Of a stretch of DNA of 64,000 nt, positions 45,580 through 56,353 are shown one piece after another (positions within the stretch are counted from its first letter, which is position 1; every line of letters starts with the position of its first letter). Source of the stretch: Simmondsia chinensis. Lineage: Eukaryota > Streptophyta > Magnoliopsida > Caryophyllales > Simmondsiaceae. The position numbers were made by a program, and so were the translations under genes. Below the pieces are notes generated by a model that saw only the letters and a list, made by a program, of their open reading frames with translations, ran no database searches and was not told the origin of the DNA. The stretch covers positions 33,430,438-33,494,437 of the forward strand of contig JAGTTD010000001.1 of assembly GCA_018398585.1 (NCBI GenBank), written 5' to 3'.

Positions 45580-47486
45580 TGTTAGGACGAATTTTAAAAA
45601 TTTTCCCTAATTTGATAAATTTTAACATAGGGAAAGGGTTTAAAATTCTTAATTTAAACCTAAGGTTGATTTAAATTTCTTAATTTTAAATTTACAAATT
45701 TAAATTCCTCTACAACCCTCCACTCTAATACATTCATAACAGCATGTACTTAAAATATGCATAATAAGAAAATATGTAAATAAACAGAAAAACGAAAACT
45801 TGAAAGAAAAGGAAAGAAGAACATGCCTGGAATTACTCCAGAATAATAGTACTAGAATGAATAATAAAATACTGCAAGAAAGCTAGAAAAATGAGACCCA
45901 ACGGCCTTCTACGCAATGACCTCGAAACGCCAGGAGAGTGGACTCCGAAAAATATTAAACTTGAGGAAAGAAAAATTTCAAGAGAAATGTTTCTCTCCCA
46001 CAAGGTTTTCGAAATTCAATACTTTTAGAAACCTTTAACTTTTTAATTCTAAATTCAATGTCAAACCTTAAAAATGGTACCTCTATTTATAGTAGGATAC
46101 CAGAGCGAAATATTACAAAATACGATGTAGGATGCTCAGGGAAACACAACAAAGCGCAGCATTCAAATATAATACAGGAAAAATGCAGCGTTTCAAACAG
46201 AGAAAATTCGCACCTCACACTCCGTGTGCCACGTGTTGCAATCAGATTGGTCCATGCCCGAAGGCACAGATCACCACTGTTAGCCATCCCAACACGCAAC
46301 GAAGGGGTTAGATCTGTGCGAAGCAGATCGCGACCACTGCCCCCATTTTTGTTTTTTTTTTTTTTTTGCTTGGTTTCCTGCATTAAAAATTCATCTTATA
46401 AATTTAGTTTTGAAATTATTTTATAGTTTGTAACTTTTATTTATCTCATAAATAATGTTCGAAAAATTTAAATTTACTCATCTCATGAATTCTTTAATAT
46501 TTTTTCAATGGTAATAAATACAGAGGCTTGCGTCGGGACTTCAAGGACAATTTAAATCTAGCTCCAAATGGGTTAAATTAATTACCATCGCATGATAAAA
46601 TTTAATTACCAATTAATGAGATTTAATTCCACTATATAAATCTTACTCCACTCTAAACTTAAATCATTTATTCGATATTTCCCAAATAGACTGTATTGGT
46701 GACAACAACCCCTCTACTAGATGTCCATGTTAAAGAATAAATATAACTACTACCATTACCTTTCTCACAGCTTCTTCACTAGTTACCGACTGGCCCTTCA
46801 CTGAATAATTCATTTATACTTGAACATATTCATTGTATAAATTGCAAATGTCAAACACCTGGAACACTTTGGCCAATGTTTCCGAATCATTCAAACACTT
46901 GTCACACTTTACCCCGATACCTAGTGTATGTGGGAATTCAGTCATTCGTCTAGACCTTACTTATAGTACACTAAAGTAACTAACGTTCCATGCACAAGTC
47001 TAGAATACTCCCTGGATTTAAAGTCATTGTTCAAACAATAAAACATGAATCACTCATCTCCAATAGTATTCTAGAAACAATCAACTCACATGGTCCAACT
47101 CGGTGTGTCATTCTTATTAAACACACCAACATAACACTTTTGGATTACCATCGACATGACCAAGACAAGTCATCTAAAGTGTCACGTTATAGTCTTAGCA
47201 TACAAGTGGTCCAAACTTGTCTTTGACTACTAGTTTTTCAAAAAACAATCCATACCATTTATTGCAAATCTACCTGTGGGTTAATCTCATAAACCAATTA
47301 AAACAAATATGTAAATTGTAGTATGACTGCATCCATCTCATAGACGTTACCAAAAAGAAAATCACATGCAGTATAAATGCTCGCTTACACAAATTTAACA
47401 TGGAAACGACTGGAACTTCAATTTTATTCAGTAATAAAATTATATTTACAGAACAATTTTGGATTGTTAGGACAACGTTCCTAACA
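45580..47486 (-). repeat. B 5' LTR
   Basis: TGTTAGGA to TCCTAACA, a perfect 8-base terminal inverted repeat. TATAAATAG at 46091-46083 (minus). Confidence 0.9.
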
Positions 47487-47589
47487 ATCTATACTTAAGG
47501 ACTTCCTTGTTATAATCCTAAATTGATGGCACATATTTCTTTAGGAACATTTCATTAATTGCTTTTGTTGAGCTCTTCCATCTTGGTCT

Positions 47590-48485
47590 TTGAGTAAGTA
47601 AGCATTGCCTCCAAATACTTAATGACTCTAGATGGGCCCTCCGAGTTTGGGGACCATTTCCCAAAGACACGGTCTTTCTGGCCAATAGGTAAAACTACTT
47701 TCTAGACTATATCCCCTAAGTCAAAACACCGGGGTTGAAATTTTTGTTGTATGCTTTGGCCACCCTCTTCTTTTGTTTCTCTAACTTGTGAAGGGTGTTA
47801 AGCCTAACTTTGTCTAACTTTGTTACTTCGTTCATCATAGCTTGCTCATAAGAAAACTTCTCTTGATGATCCAACCTAATAAACTGAACTGTTACTTCCA
47901 TTGGGAGCATGGCATCATGGCCATACATCAAATGGAAGGGAGTTGTCCATGTTGTGTCACATTTGGATGTTCTGTAAGCCCAAAGAGCATCCAGTAGCAA
48001 TTCATGACACTTCCCACAATTGTTCTCGATAATCTCTTAAAAATACCAGCCTTCAAAATCCTGTTTTTTTACTCCTCCTGGTCATTGGGTTAAGCATAGT
48101 AAGGGGTTGAATTCAAGATTTCTATCTTGGTGAACTCCTTAACCTCAGCCCCATTGAACACCTCAGCTGGGTCCACAATTATGGTTTCAAAGATACCCAA
48201 CCTACATATAGTGTATTCTTTGATAAAATCAATTAAGCCTTGCTGATTGATATTCCTATATGGTTTAGCCTCCACCCATTTTTTGAAGTAGTATGTGGCC
48301 ACAAGGATGTAAGAGTGTAGCTTGCAAAAAGGGGGGTTGATTTCCTCAATGATGTCCATTGTCCAGCCTTGGAAGGGCCATAATTTGATAATAACATGCA
48401 CCTCTGCTACAGGGACTCTCTGTACATGTCTATTCCTTTGGCATGCTCTACACCCCTTATCATATTTTATGCAATCATCCATCAT
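47590..48485 (-). pseudogene. T2 integrase
   Basis: 48485-48090 reads MMDDCIKYDKGCRACQRNRH, then WPFQGWTMDIIEEINPP (first aspartate), KKWVEAKPYRNINQQG and ETIIVDPAEVFNGAEV (second aspartate). Sequence around 48085-48005, holding the catalytic glutamate region, is broken. 48000-47716 gives LLDALWAYRTSKCDTTWTTP, FHLMYGHDAMLPMEVTVQ and LHKLEKQKKRVAKAYNK. It is better preserved than T1. Confidence 0.88.
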
Positions 48486-48682
48486 TGATGGCTAGTAATA
48501 GCCATAACGTCTGATGAGCCAATGCATCTTGTTGCAAGGTAGATGGGATTCACAGATACCCTCATGGGTTCCTATCGTTACTAGCATTGTTTTGTCCAAG
48601 TCATGGCACCTGAGAAGCACTCCACTAGCATCCCTTTAACATAACTCTCCATATTAATTGTCTAGATGGAATCTATAAGCTC

Positions 48683-49302
48683 TCATTTCAGCTTTTTGTC
48701 CATAATGTAATCTTCAGGGCTCTTGCAATAAACCGTTAAAGGTTTCCTCCGGTCCTCGTGTTGACTTAGGATAATTTGATGGGTCTCAAAGCAATCCAAG
48801 TCTTCACTTAGGTTGATTCTGCTCTCAAAACTAGAAGACTTAACAAATTCGATGTCAAGGTCTAAAACCTTAATCTTGATGACCATGGTTTCTTCGCACC
48901 AAGTCCTAGGCAACATATACCCTGAAGCTAACTAAGCCAAGTCATTGGCTGCTTTGTTTAACTCTCTAGGGATATGCTATAACTCCACACCATCGAACTT
49001 ATTTATAAGCTTTTGCACTACTAAAAAGTATCTATTCGAGGTGTTGCTCAAACATTAAAATTCCCCTTTCACTTGGCAAATCACTAACTAGAATCCCCTT
49101 TAATAACAACATTGAGGAATCGCATTTCCAAGAGAGTCTGTAGGCCTGTTATCAGTGCCTCATACTTTGCCATGTTGTTGGAGCATTTGCCAACTAAAGT
49201 AACACTTAATTTAGTGACGATCCCAGTGGGGATTCTATCACAATTCCAAATCCATAACTTGAATTGGTCATTGATCCATAAAGTATAGTTTCCAAGGGAC
49301 AA
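48683..49302 (-). pseudogene. T2 archaeal-type RNase H and linker
   Basis: 49302-49084: GIVTKLSVTLVGKCSNNMAK, YEALITGLQTLLEMRFL and VIKGDSS. The usual AEYEAL glutamate is lysine. The linker 48916-48683 reads MLPRTWCEETMVIKIKVLDL and IDFVKSS-like text. Stops fall between the two. Confidence 0.82.
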
Positions 49303-49415
49303 TTTCCACCACTAGGAGTCGGTCTGGCTCGTAGTTTAAGCCAGTATAAATGTTTTGGTGGTTAGTTAAAAATTCGTCTAAGGCTCGACCCCTAATAGAC
49401 TTTTATGCACGAAGA

Positions 49416-50163
49416 TCAACACAAATTGAAGATACTCCACTTTTTCGATCTTCCCCTTATTAAGACTCTATCTAGCATATATTTAAGGACATCTATCTGA
49501 AAAACCACATATATGGTAAATGCCAGGAAGTAATGTCTTAATTTTACAGATGCATAGAACAAAGATAGACACAATTTTTCAAATGAGGAATATTTTATTT
49601 CGCATTCATTTAAGCAACGACAAAGGTAGAATACAGTCTGTTTAAGCCCTTGCTCATTGTCTTGTACAAGTAAGCGTCCAATAGATTTCTTAGAAGTAGA
49701 GACATAAATCTTCAAAGGTTTGCCCTATTTTAGAGATATGAGAACTGGTGGCCTAATTAAGCATTCCTTGACAGCCTTGAAAGCTGCTTGATGTGGCTCC
49801 TCCCACTTGAAGTCCTTCTTAGTCTTGAGCAATGGAGAGAAGACTTCTATTTTTCCTTTAACATTCGGTGTGAAACGTCCCAAGAAAATTAACTGCCTCA
49901 AGAAGCACTGGAGCTCCTTTTTGGTTGAAGGTAGTTTGGCCTGTTGAATAGCCTTAATCTTATTAATGTCCACCTCAATGCCCCTCTCATGTACTAGAAA
50001 ACCAAAAAAGTTCCCAGCACGTACACCAAAGGCAAACTTTAACGGATTTATCTTAAGGTTGTGGGTCCACATTCTAAGGAACACCACATTCAAGTCTTCT
50101 AAGTTTTTGACTTGGGACTTTGATTTGACCACGATATCGTCATTGTAGACTTCTCGCTGATGA
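49416..50163 (-). pseudogene. T2 RT C-terminus and first RNase H
   Basis: The frame starts inside the RT catalytic box (REVYNDDIVVKSKSQVKNLE), with both aspartates kept. It continues MWTHNLKINPLKFAFGVRAG, FLVHERGIEVDINKIKAIQQ, TKKELQCFLRQLIFLGRF and DFKWEEPHQAAFKAVK (50132-49725). After a stop, RNase H lies at 49715-49416 (LLVQDNEQGLKQTVFYLCRC). The RT N-terminus is cut off by the T3 LTR at 50164. Confidence 0.88.
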
Positions 50164-51476
50164 TGTTTACACCCTAAATCTGAAAGGATGGGGATTGCAT
50201 CGTTTTAAGTAGAGTGACACATGCTTAACAAGTGACCCCTTCCTTGAGGAGAATTAGGACTTCAGTGCTGAAGTAACGGCGCCTCGAGCCCATTATTCTA
50301 AGAGGATCATAACCCTAACAAGGGTACACTTGAGGCTCGAGATGGGTGATTGTGAAGGGAGATCGAGTTCAAGGGGCTACTAAGAAGGCTGTAAGATAGG
50401 TGGTTTTCAAGCTCGAGACAGTTATATTGAGTGCAATTTCTGATACCCAGGCACTAGGTTTCATCCAAGTAAACGTGGGGCTTCTGTTAGAAATTCGGAC
50501 GTGGGATTCAAGGAATTCCCTTAAAACTGAATAATGGACGCGATTATTGATCCTTAACACTTAAGAAGAAGCTTGGTGGCCTGACGTGGGGAGAAAATGT
50601 CGTGGAATCAGGGGTAGCCGTTAATTAGTCTATGTATAAATATTGTTGTAGTCCAAAACACACACTCAATACAAAACTTCATCAAGTTTTCTTTACAACA
50701 CACTTGTGCTCTTTGCTTAGGAGTAGCGCAACTTAGCATAGCTTAGCTTAGTGTAAAACAACTTGCTATACTTATTTCCTCAGTAATATAGTGCTTAAGG
50801 TTTCAGGTATGAACTTCCTGTTTTAATCTGTTCCCAAATATTGTCGGTTTGAGAATTGAGGCTTCAGTTTAAGGCTTTAATCAAAAAGGCTTGACCTTTA
50901 TTACGTTGGTCTTAACACTACTTTCACTGCATGATAAGTAAGTTGAACTTAGGTTCATGCCATTAATTAGGGCTTTGCCGGCAAAGGCTTGACCTTAATT
51001 GCATTGGTCCTAATCCAGTGACCTGAATATAGTTTGGTCTATTTAATTCTTGTTAGACCTAAACTCATTTGAATTATTATAAGTCAAGGGTGCCAGCCAT
51101 TAACCTGATTGACTTGGGCATGTAAGTGGACTGCTAAGCTCTTAGGTTTGTCTCCACCCTTGTTCCTAACTCTTAAATGTATGAGGAAAGGTGTCTATGG
51201 GCCCTACTCTATCATTGTAACTGCCATTTGACTTAGGTCCATATCCTTTTATTTTTCTATCAATATATATACTTAAAAATCCACAAAAATATTTCACCAA
51301 GTCTTCTTAATTGAACCATAAGCTGAACTCACTATATAACCTAAGTCAAATACACCAAAATATTACAATTGTTTCTCCAAAGATGGTGAGTGGTTGAGGT
51401 AAAGAAGTCATGCGGTTCGAATTTCGGCCCACTCCTTAGCTGCAATTAGTCCCTTTTGCACATTTGTTTGCTTGCA
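50164..51476 (+). repeat. T3 5' LTR
   Basis: TGTTTACACCCT to about CTTGCA. TATA box, TATGTATAAATA, at 50631-50642. It gives the uninterrupted version of the T1 LTR across the D insertion point. Confidence 0.85.
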
Positions 51477-51482
51477 TTTTTA

Positions 51483-51500
51483 TGGCGACCGCATTTTATT
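51483..51500 (+). promoter_or_regulatory. T3 primer binding site (probable)
   Basis: TGGCGACCGCATTTTATT follows the LTR after a short spacer. The TGGCGAC start is usual for Tat-type elements, which use tRNAs other than initiator Met. The 3' half does not match well, so the tRNA is not named. Confidence 0.55.
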
Positions 51501-51580
51501 AAAAACAAAATAAATCAAACATGTCTTTTGGCCACCACAATGGGGGGCTTAATACGAGACTTCATCGTCTTTAGCCCATC

Positions 51581-51734
51581 ATGGATCACCAGAACGTAAT
51601 TTCAGACCATTCACCGATGGTAAGAACCAGAAGGTCTAGTGCTTTTGAGCATAAGGAGCCAGAGGGCTTAGCCTTGATTGGATCCTCACTTGAGCATCAA
51701 GGGGATGAACCGAGTCATAGCCACGCAGTGAGAG
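51581..51734 (+). pseudogene. T3 gag N-terminus, cut by element F
   Basis: ATG at 51581, about 100 bases after the primer site: MDHQNVISDHSPMVRTRRSS and AFEHKEPEGLALIGSSLEHQ, open up to the F insertion. No domain was recognised; the position after LTR and primer site makes it gag. A possible continuation is at 56354. Confidence 0.5.
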
Positions 51735-52182
51735 TGTTATGATTCAAAATTAATCTTGGATCATAACATAGGATAGATGTAGAATTAGAGTAGAGAAGAG
51801 AAGACAATTAGAGATTTAAGATGAAAATTGGAGAATAGAGGAGTGAACTAGAGAGAATTAGTGTTGAGACGGAGAATTAGAATCAATTATCATTCATCAA
51901 TAAGTTATTACAATGCAAGACAAGCCACTTATACTCCTCTTAGTTACAATGAAAATATCTATGAAAATATCTAGCAATACCTTTCACCTAGACACTTCAT
52001 CTACCGCCAACTAACCTTCCCTCCAATACTTAACCGACATTCCCTCTCTTTCACCTATTGACTAATGTCTAATGTACTTATTAGACTACTCTAATGACTT
52101 AAACTACTCTATTACAATCTTGATTACAACCTTGACTTATTAGTATTCAATTCCATATGCCCTATCTTGTAGAATAATGACA
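51735..52182 (-). repeat. F 3' LTR
   Basis: 448 bases. It carries a short palindromic start: AATCTTGGATCATAACATAG pairs partly with TGTTATGATTCAAAATTAAT. It includes a tandem AAAATATCTATG pair near 51952-51978 not present in the other LTR. Confidence 0.88.
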
Positions 52183-52259
52183 ATACTCCCCCCTTAAGAG
52201 ATTCTTGTCCACAAGAATCTTGGTAGAGAAGTTGTAGCTTCAATCTCTTATTGGTTCCT

Positions 52260-53041
52260 CTAGCAAAGCTTCAAGGTGATTATTGGGTCTGAATTGTAGC
52301 TTGAAGAATTTACATTAGGAGATCTACCACTGTCATACCAAAATAGCCAAACTCTAGTGCAGCCAATACCCACACCAATGAGCCTTTTGCTATGACTAGA
52401 GCAACCAAAGATCACTATTTTGCAGCTGACGTGCACTAATAGCTTTGATTGTAGCGGTTGTGGAAGAGTTTGAGTTAATTTCTCCGCTAGCTTTCGGAAT
52501 TCAAGTGAACCTTTACAGTCATCAGGATTCCAGTGACGAATAATTTGGTGCATCCATCCCTTACTCAAGACTAGAAATTTGTGCATCCTTCTTTTACTCA
52601 AGATTTTAACCATTGCAACTATGTTGGTTTGCACACGTTGGGATTCAGAATACACCTTAATATGATGAAGCTTGAGCATCTTAATGTCTTTGGACCGATA
52701 TAGAACAATTGCTTCGTGTTGTTGATCTATAACCCCACGGAATTCCGAAGGCCTCACATTAGCATTCCAGCTCCACTCAATTAAGCCAGCAAATCAATCT
52801 GACCTTGCACCTTCCCTAGCTAAACAAATTGATCTGCAGTAGTAACAATCCAATCCTTAACTGAATTTAAGAGTACTGCAGTAAGGACATTTGGATTTGC
52901 TGAAGAACTTGTATCACGGCAGCTGGAAATTTTCCTTCTCTTGGTTATTTTGATAGTTCTTTCAATCCAAGAAAATGCTCCAAGTACATCACAAGGCATC
53001 ATCAACACCTTAGGCTGCCTCAACATCAGATTCTTAAGCAA
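52260..53041 (-). pseudogene. F interior, unrecognised open stretches
   Basis: Minus strand open stretches 53041-52820 (DVLGAFSWIERTIKITKRRK) and 52757-52260 (MRPSEFRGVIDQQHEAIVLY). The second includes the words HKFLVLSKGWMHQIIRHWNP and CSSHSKRLIGVGIGCTRVWL. No domain recognised. Serine-rich, no transposition motif. They may be fragments of a captured gene or chance frames. Confidence 0.3.
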
Positions 53042-53057
53042 AAAAGCTTGTCAAGAA

Positions 53058-53795
53058 TTACTTATTTGTCTTGAGGAGTAGAAAATCTACAGGTCTTTCT
53101 TTATAGACCAAGATTGGCTTCATCAATTCCCTTAACCTCTTACTTACATAGCATTTCTTGCAACTATGTTCAATTGCCAACTTGATCTTAATGTTAAGCT
53201 GTAAGATTAGCTTCAACTGCAACAATCTGATGCTTAGAACTTCAATGTGAACTTGCAATTTCTTAGCTGCCACAGACAATGGTTCTTTCGCTGGCCTTAG
53301 TGTATGATTGTTCTGAATTGTTGCTATAAATGTAGAATAGAGCTTTCTGAATTTTAACCCAACCAAGCTCATTCTGAGTCTCAAGGCTTCATGCGATATT
53401 GCTACCTTGATTTGCATCTGCTGCTTCCAAACTCCCACAGTTTCTAACTCTACCGGCTGTGTTTGGTTCACTGTTACATCGTTGGCATTCGCTGCTTCCA
53501 AACTCCCATGGTTTCTAGTTCTACCAGCTGGGTTTTGCTCCACATCTTGCTTAATTTTCCTTTGATTTGTCACTCTATTAACTGCTAGAGTGTGCCTTAC
53601 TTGTAGATTCAACTAAGAATTCGAAGTCTCAATCACCTTAACTACTTCAATCTTTGATTCACTAACACTTGTGAATCTCGAAATGTCATTCTCCTTGAGA
53701 GAAGGTTGATCTATTGTCATAGATCTTGGCTCCTTAGCTTGAAAATTAGTATGTCCTATCACCTTTAGTTCCCCTTCCATATCATTACACACCAT
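53058..53795 (-). pseudogene. F interior, long open frame with internal repeat
   Basis: 53612-53058 encodes 184 residues. It contains an internal duplication at the nucleotide level, CTTCCAAACTCCCA(C/T)(A/G)GTTTCTA, near 53425-53520, read as NHGSLEAANAND and TVGVWKQQMQI. The C-terminal half is Leu/Lys rich. 53795-53613 is a short open stretch in another frame (MVCNDMEGELKVIGHTNFQA). No family recognised. Being 184 codons open in a decayed region, it may be relatively young or under less drift. Confidence 0.35.
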
Positions 53796-53837
53796 AAGAA
53801 ATTTTATGTCTAAAACACAACATTCATTGTATATGTG

Positions 53838-54107
53838 TCACCCGTGTAATGTAACGAAGGCTAAGTCGGCACTCCTCCTCGTGTAATAGCTAACGTGAGC
53901 AGTAACCTCAATAATGGAAGATGAGAGTACTTTGATACTTTTAAGAGGACCATAAGGATAAAACACTTCGTAAAGAATATCCTCATTTATAGGGTAAAGA
54001 AGCTTCGAGACTTTGATCAATAGCCTAGCATCATTGGAATATTTGTCTTGAACCGAAGCTGGATTGAACCAATGCAGACTTGCACATTGTGACATGTTAT
54101 CAAACAT
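53838..54107 (-). CDS. F: RRM-like protein, similar to PTB-type RNA-binding domains
   Basis: 89 codons on the minus strand: MFDNMSQCASLHWFNPASVQ, then LLIKVSKLLYPINEDILYEV, FYPYGPLKSIKVL and YYTRRSADLAFVTLHG. The spacing L-LYPI-(x)2-(D/V)-L-(x)2-VF-P-G, then Y-x-R-x-SA-x-A, matches the RNA-recognition motif of polypyrimidine-tract-binding proteins. It is the first open frame after the primer site and leader, the place of gag. That a cellular RNA-binding gene was captured is inference. A partial domain only; activity unknown. Confidence 0.55.
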   Translation of the reverse strand: MFDNMSQCASLHWFNPASVQDKYSNDARLLIKVSKLLYPINEDILYEVFYPYGPLKSIKVLSSSIIEVTAHVSYYTRRSADLAFVTLHG

Positions 54108-54807
54108 GTTCTATGTGCAAGTCACAAGGTCACAAAAGAATGTACTACGGCTGATCACTTCGACACTTCAGCCGACACTCTACACCTTAACTCGTTGAAG
54201 CTAAGATCTTAAGTTCAAAACCTTCCCTGAATTGAAGTAGCGAAATTGTTTCGATGCTAATTCCACAAGTTCACTTTAGAATCAGTAGAATTGAATGCAA
54301 TTTCAGCTTGATTGATGATTCAAGTTCACAAGATCGCAAGAATCAAGTGTGTGAGTGTACTGCAGCTAACTTGAACAGAAATTTGCCAGATCAAATCCAG
54401 TGTAATGAATAACTGATCCAATGCTCCAGTAACAAACTTTGTCAAGAGCAGCAAATTCAACTTACAAGATCTCAAGAATGTGGCTCAATCTGAAGATAAT
54501 TTCGCAAATGCAATCAAAAAGCTACTGGATAAAATGAATTTCCAGCTTGATTGATGACTCAATTGTAATAAATCGAACGAACCAATTACAATTCACAATA
54601 ACCGCAAGCCTTTGACTGAACTCTTGATCACAATCAATCTAAACAGCATAGCTTAATCTCAATGCAGCACGATCTAAAAATCTGAAAAATTTTACATAAT
54701 TTCTTGATCAAACACAACTTGTTCACATGTTTGATATCAATAAACCTGATATAATGCTTTGCAATCAAATTGAACATAATTCAACTTAATTGAACGCAAA
54801 TTCATAA
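54108..54807 (-). other. F leader
   Basis: 700 bases between the primer site and the RRM-like frame on the minus strand. A/T-rich, with repeated TCAAGTTCA/CAAGATCNCAAGAAT words and no recognised coding sequence. It may hold a packaging signal. Confidence 0.4.
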
Positions 54808-54819
54808 GCTCTGATACTA
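54808..54819 (-). promoter_or_regulatory. F primer binding site
   Basis: TAGTATCAGAGC on the minus strand, one base different from the initiator tRNA-Met complement, two bases from the LTR. Confidence 0.82.
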
Positions 54820-54821
54820 AT

Positions 54822-55255
54822 TGTTATGGTTTAAGATTAATCTTGGATCATAACATAGGATAGATGTAGAATTAGAGTAGAGAAGAGAAGAGAATTAGAG
54901 ATTTAAGATAAAAATTAGAGAATAAAGAAGGGAAGTAGAGAAAATTAGTGTTGAGAGGGAGAATTAGAATCAATTATCATTCATCAACAAGTTATTACGA
55001 TGCAAGACAAGCTACTTATACTCCTCTTAGTTACAATGAAAATATCTAGCAATACCTTTCGCCTAGACACTTCATCAACTGCCAACTAACCTTCCCTCTA
55101 ATCTTAACTGACATTCCTTCTCTTTCACCTATTGACTAATGGCTGATGTACTTATTAGACTATTCCAATGACTTAAATACTCTATTACAACATTGATTAC
55201 AATCTTGACTTATTAGTATTCCGTTCCATATGCCCTATCTTCAAGAATCATGATA
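54822..55255 (-). repeat. F 5' LTR
   Basis: 434 bases, TGTTATGG to ATCATGATA. Very close to 51735-52182, which suggests a fairly recent insertion. Confidence 0.9.
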
Positions 55256-55260
55256 GAGAG

Positions 55261-56353
55261 CATTGGTGTTGCTGACATTCTGAAAGATGAACGAATTGGG
55301 CTAGATCTAAAAGTTAACTTATTATATACATTTGTACAATAATAGAAACCATTTCGCTATGAGGACAATGAAGATGAGGTAAACAATGAAGATGATGAGG
55401 AAGTAGAAGATGGAGCAGAAGAGGAAGAGGAAGTTGGAGAAGAGGAGGAATATTACTAAAATAGTGGCAATTGCTCTGATTTTTTGCTATTTCATCGTGA
55501 ATATGGATATATATTGAGTTTTGGTTATTTTGATTGTTTAGACTTGTTTCAAACATATTGGTTATGTTAAATATGTTATTATGAAGGATTGATATCTTGT
55601 GGCACTATTATCATTTTGTGGATGTTTGGAAACTAAAGGCAATTATAATATCTTGTTATGTGATTTTGAATATGAATATACATTTATTTTTGGTCATTTT
55701 AGATGATAAGACTTGTTTTAAACATCTTGGCTATGTAAAATACGTTATTATATGAAAGATTGACATCTTCTAGCACTATTGACATATTGTGGATGTTTGG
55801 AAATGAAATGCAAGATTTTTTATATATGTTGTTGGTAATGAGCTTTTATAATATTATTGATTATTTTCCAACATCATAATAATGACAATACCAACGGGAG
55901 AAAATCCTTGGAATAGATACAACTATGCATAATAATAGTAATACCAACAAAAGAAAGTCGTTGGTAAAAGTTATACCAATGAATAAATGTTGTTAGTAAA
56001 ATATTTGAGTAAGTTGGATGTAAATATGTATACCAACAAGTGTGGTCATTGGTATAACCATTACTAACAAAGTCAAGTTGTTGGTAATGCTCTGTTGGTA
56101 TTACATATCAATTCCAACAATATGAATGTAACCGTTGGTATAACTTTTACCAATGTATTTTTGTTGTTGGTAATGATCCTGTTGGTATTATATACTAATT
56201 GCAACAGAGGTCTTCAATATCCGTTGGTAAAACTAATAGCAACAAAAGCAATTCCAACGATTGCCTATCTGTTGGTAATAATCAATGCCAACGGACATAT
56301 GGGCTTTTACCAACAAACTTGCCCTGTTAGTATTGGTCATATTTTTTGTAGTG
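55261..56353. mobile_element. CACTA-type transposon end
   Basis: The right end is ATTTTTTGTAGTG at 56341-56353, the complement of CACTACAAAAAAT, the usual CACTA terminus. From 55880 to 56340 there are many short subterminal repeats in both orientations built on CCAACA, TTGGTAA and GTTGGTAT. Upstream, 55360-55459 reads a Glu/Asp-rich tail (EDNEDEVNNEDDEEVEDGAE ... YY, stop) that could be the end of an element protein. The left end was not found. Element F inserted at or beyond its left part. Confidence 0.65.
55490..55835. repeat. Direct duplication of about 175 bases in the CACTA segment
   Basis: Two diverged copies in tandem, about 55490-55665 and 55666-55835. Each contains GACTTGTTT(C/T)AAACAT, a GTTATTAT-AA/TG(A)AAG word, GATTGA(C/T)ATCTT and TTGTGGATGTTTGGAAA. 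Confidence 0.75.

Larger units (their letters stand above)
39376..47486 (-). mobile_element. B: Ty1/copia element inserted in T2
   Basis: LTRs 39376-41368 (TGATGGGA to TTCCTAACA) and 45580-47486 (TGTTAGGA to TTCCTAACA). The flanks ACCTA (39371-39375) and ATCTA (47487-47491) are a 5-base duplication with one change. Joining the flanks restores a T2 spacer equal to T1 2830-2900. Same family as A, with canonical TG...CA ends. Confidence 0.92.
35071..50163 (-). mobile_element. T2: Tat-type Ty3/gypsy element, split by copia B and cut by T3
   Basis: Minus strand. The 3' LTR is 35071-36448, with a polypurine tract at 36465-36449. The PMD gene lies antisense (+) at 36740-39075, copia B at 39376-47486, then integrase, aRNH, RNase H and RT to 50163, where the T3 LTR starts. 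Pol and LTR match T1 and T3. The upstream half is missing or displaced (see T4). Confidence 0.88.
51735..55255 (-). mobile_element. F: non-autonomous LTR element with RRM-like reading frame
   Basis: LTRs 51735-52182 and 54822-55255 (TGTTATG... to ...ATGACA/ATGATA) are flanked by a perfect GAGAG duplication (51730-51734 and 55256-55260). A primer site TTAGTATCAGAGC-like sequence (minus, 54820-54808) and a polypurine tract TAAGGGGGGAGTAT (minus, 52196-52183) set the minus orientation. The 2.6-kb interior has no RT, integrase or protease motif. It would need enzymes from another element. Confidence 0.9.

Noticed and set aside
46058..46426. 122-codon + strand frame, and the 98-codon frame opposite it
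   Set aside because: Both lie wholly in the copia B LTR, are not conserved in the other three LTRs of the family, and cross the TATA region and a poly-T run.
55314..55556. 80-codon minus strand frame rich in His, Leu and Pro
   Set aside because: It is the complement of a GAA/GAG-rich acidic stretch; no support as a gene.
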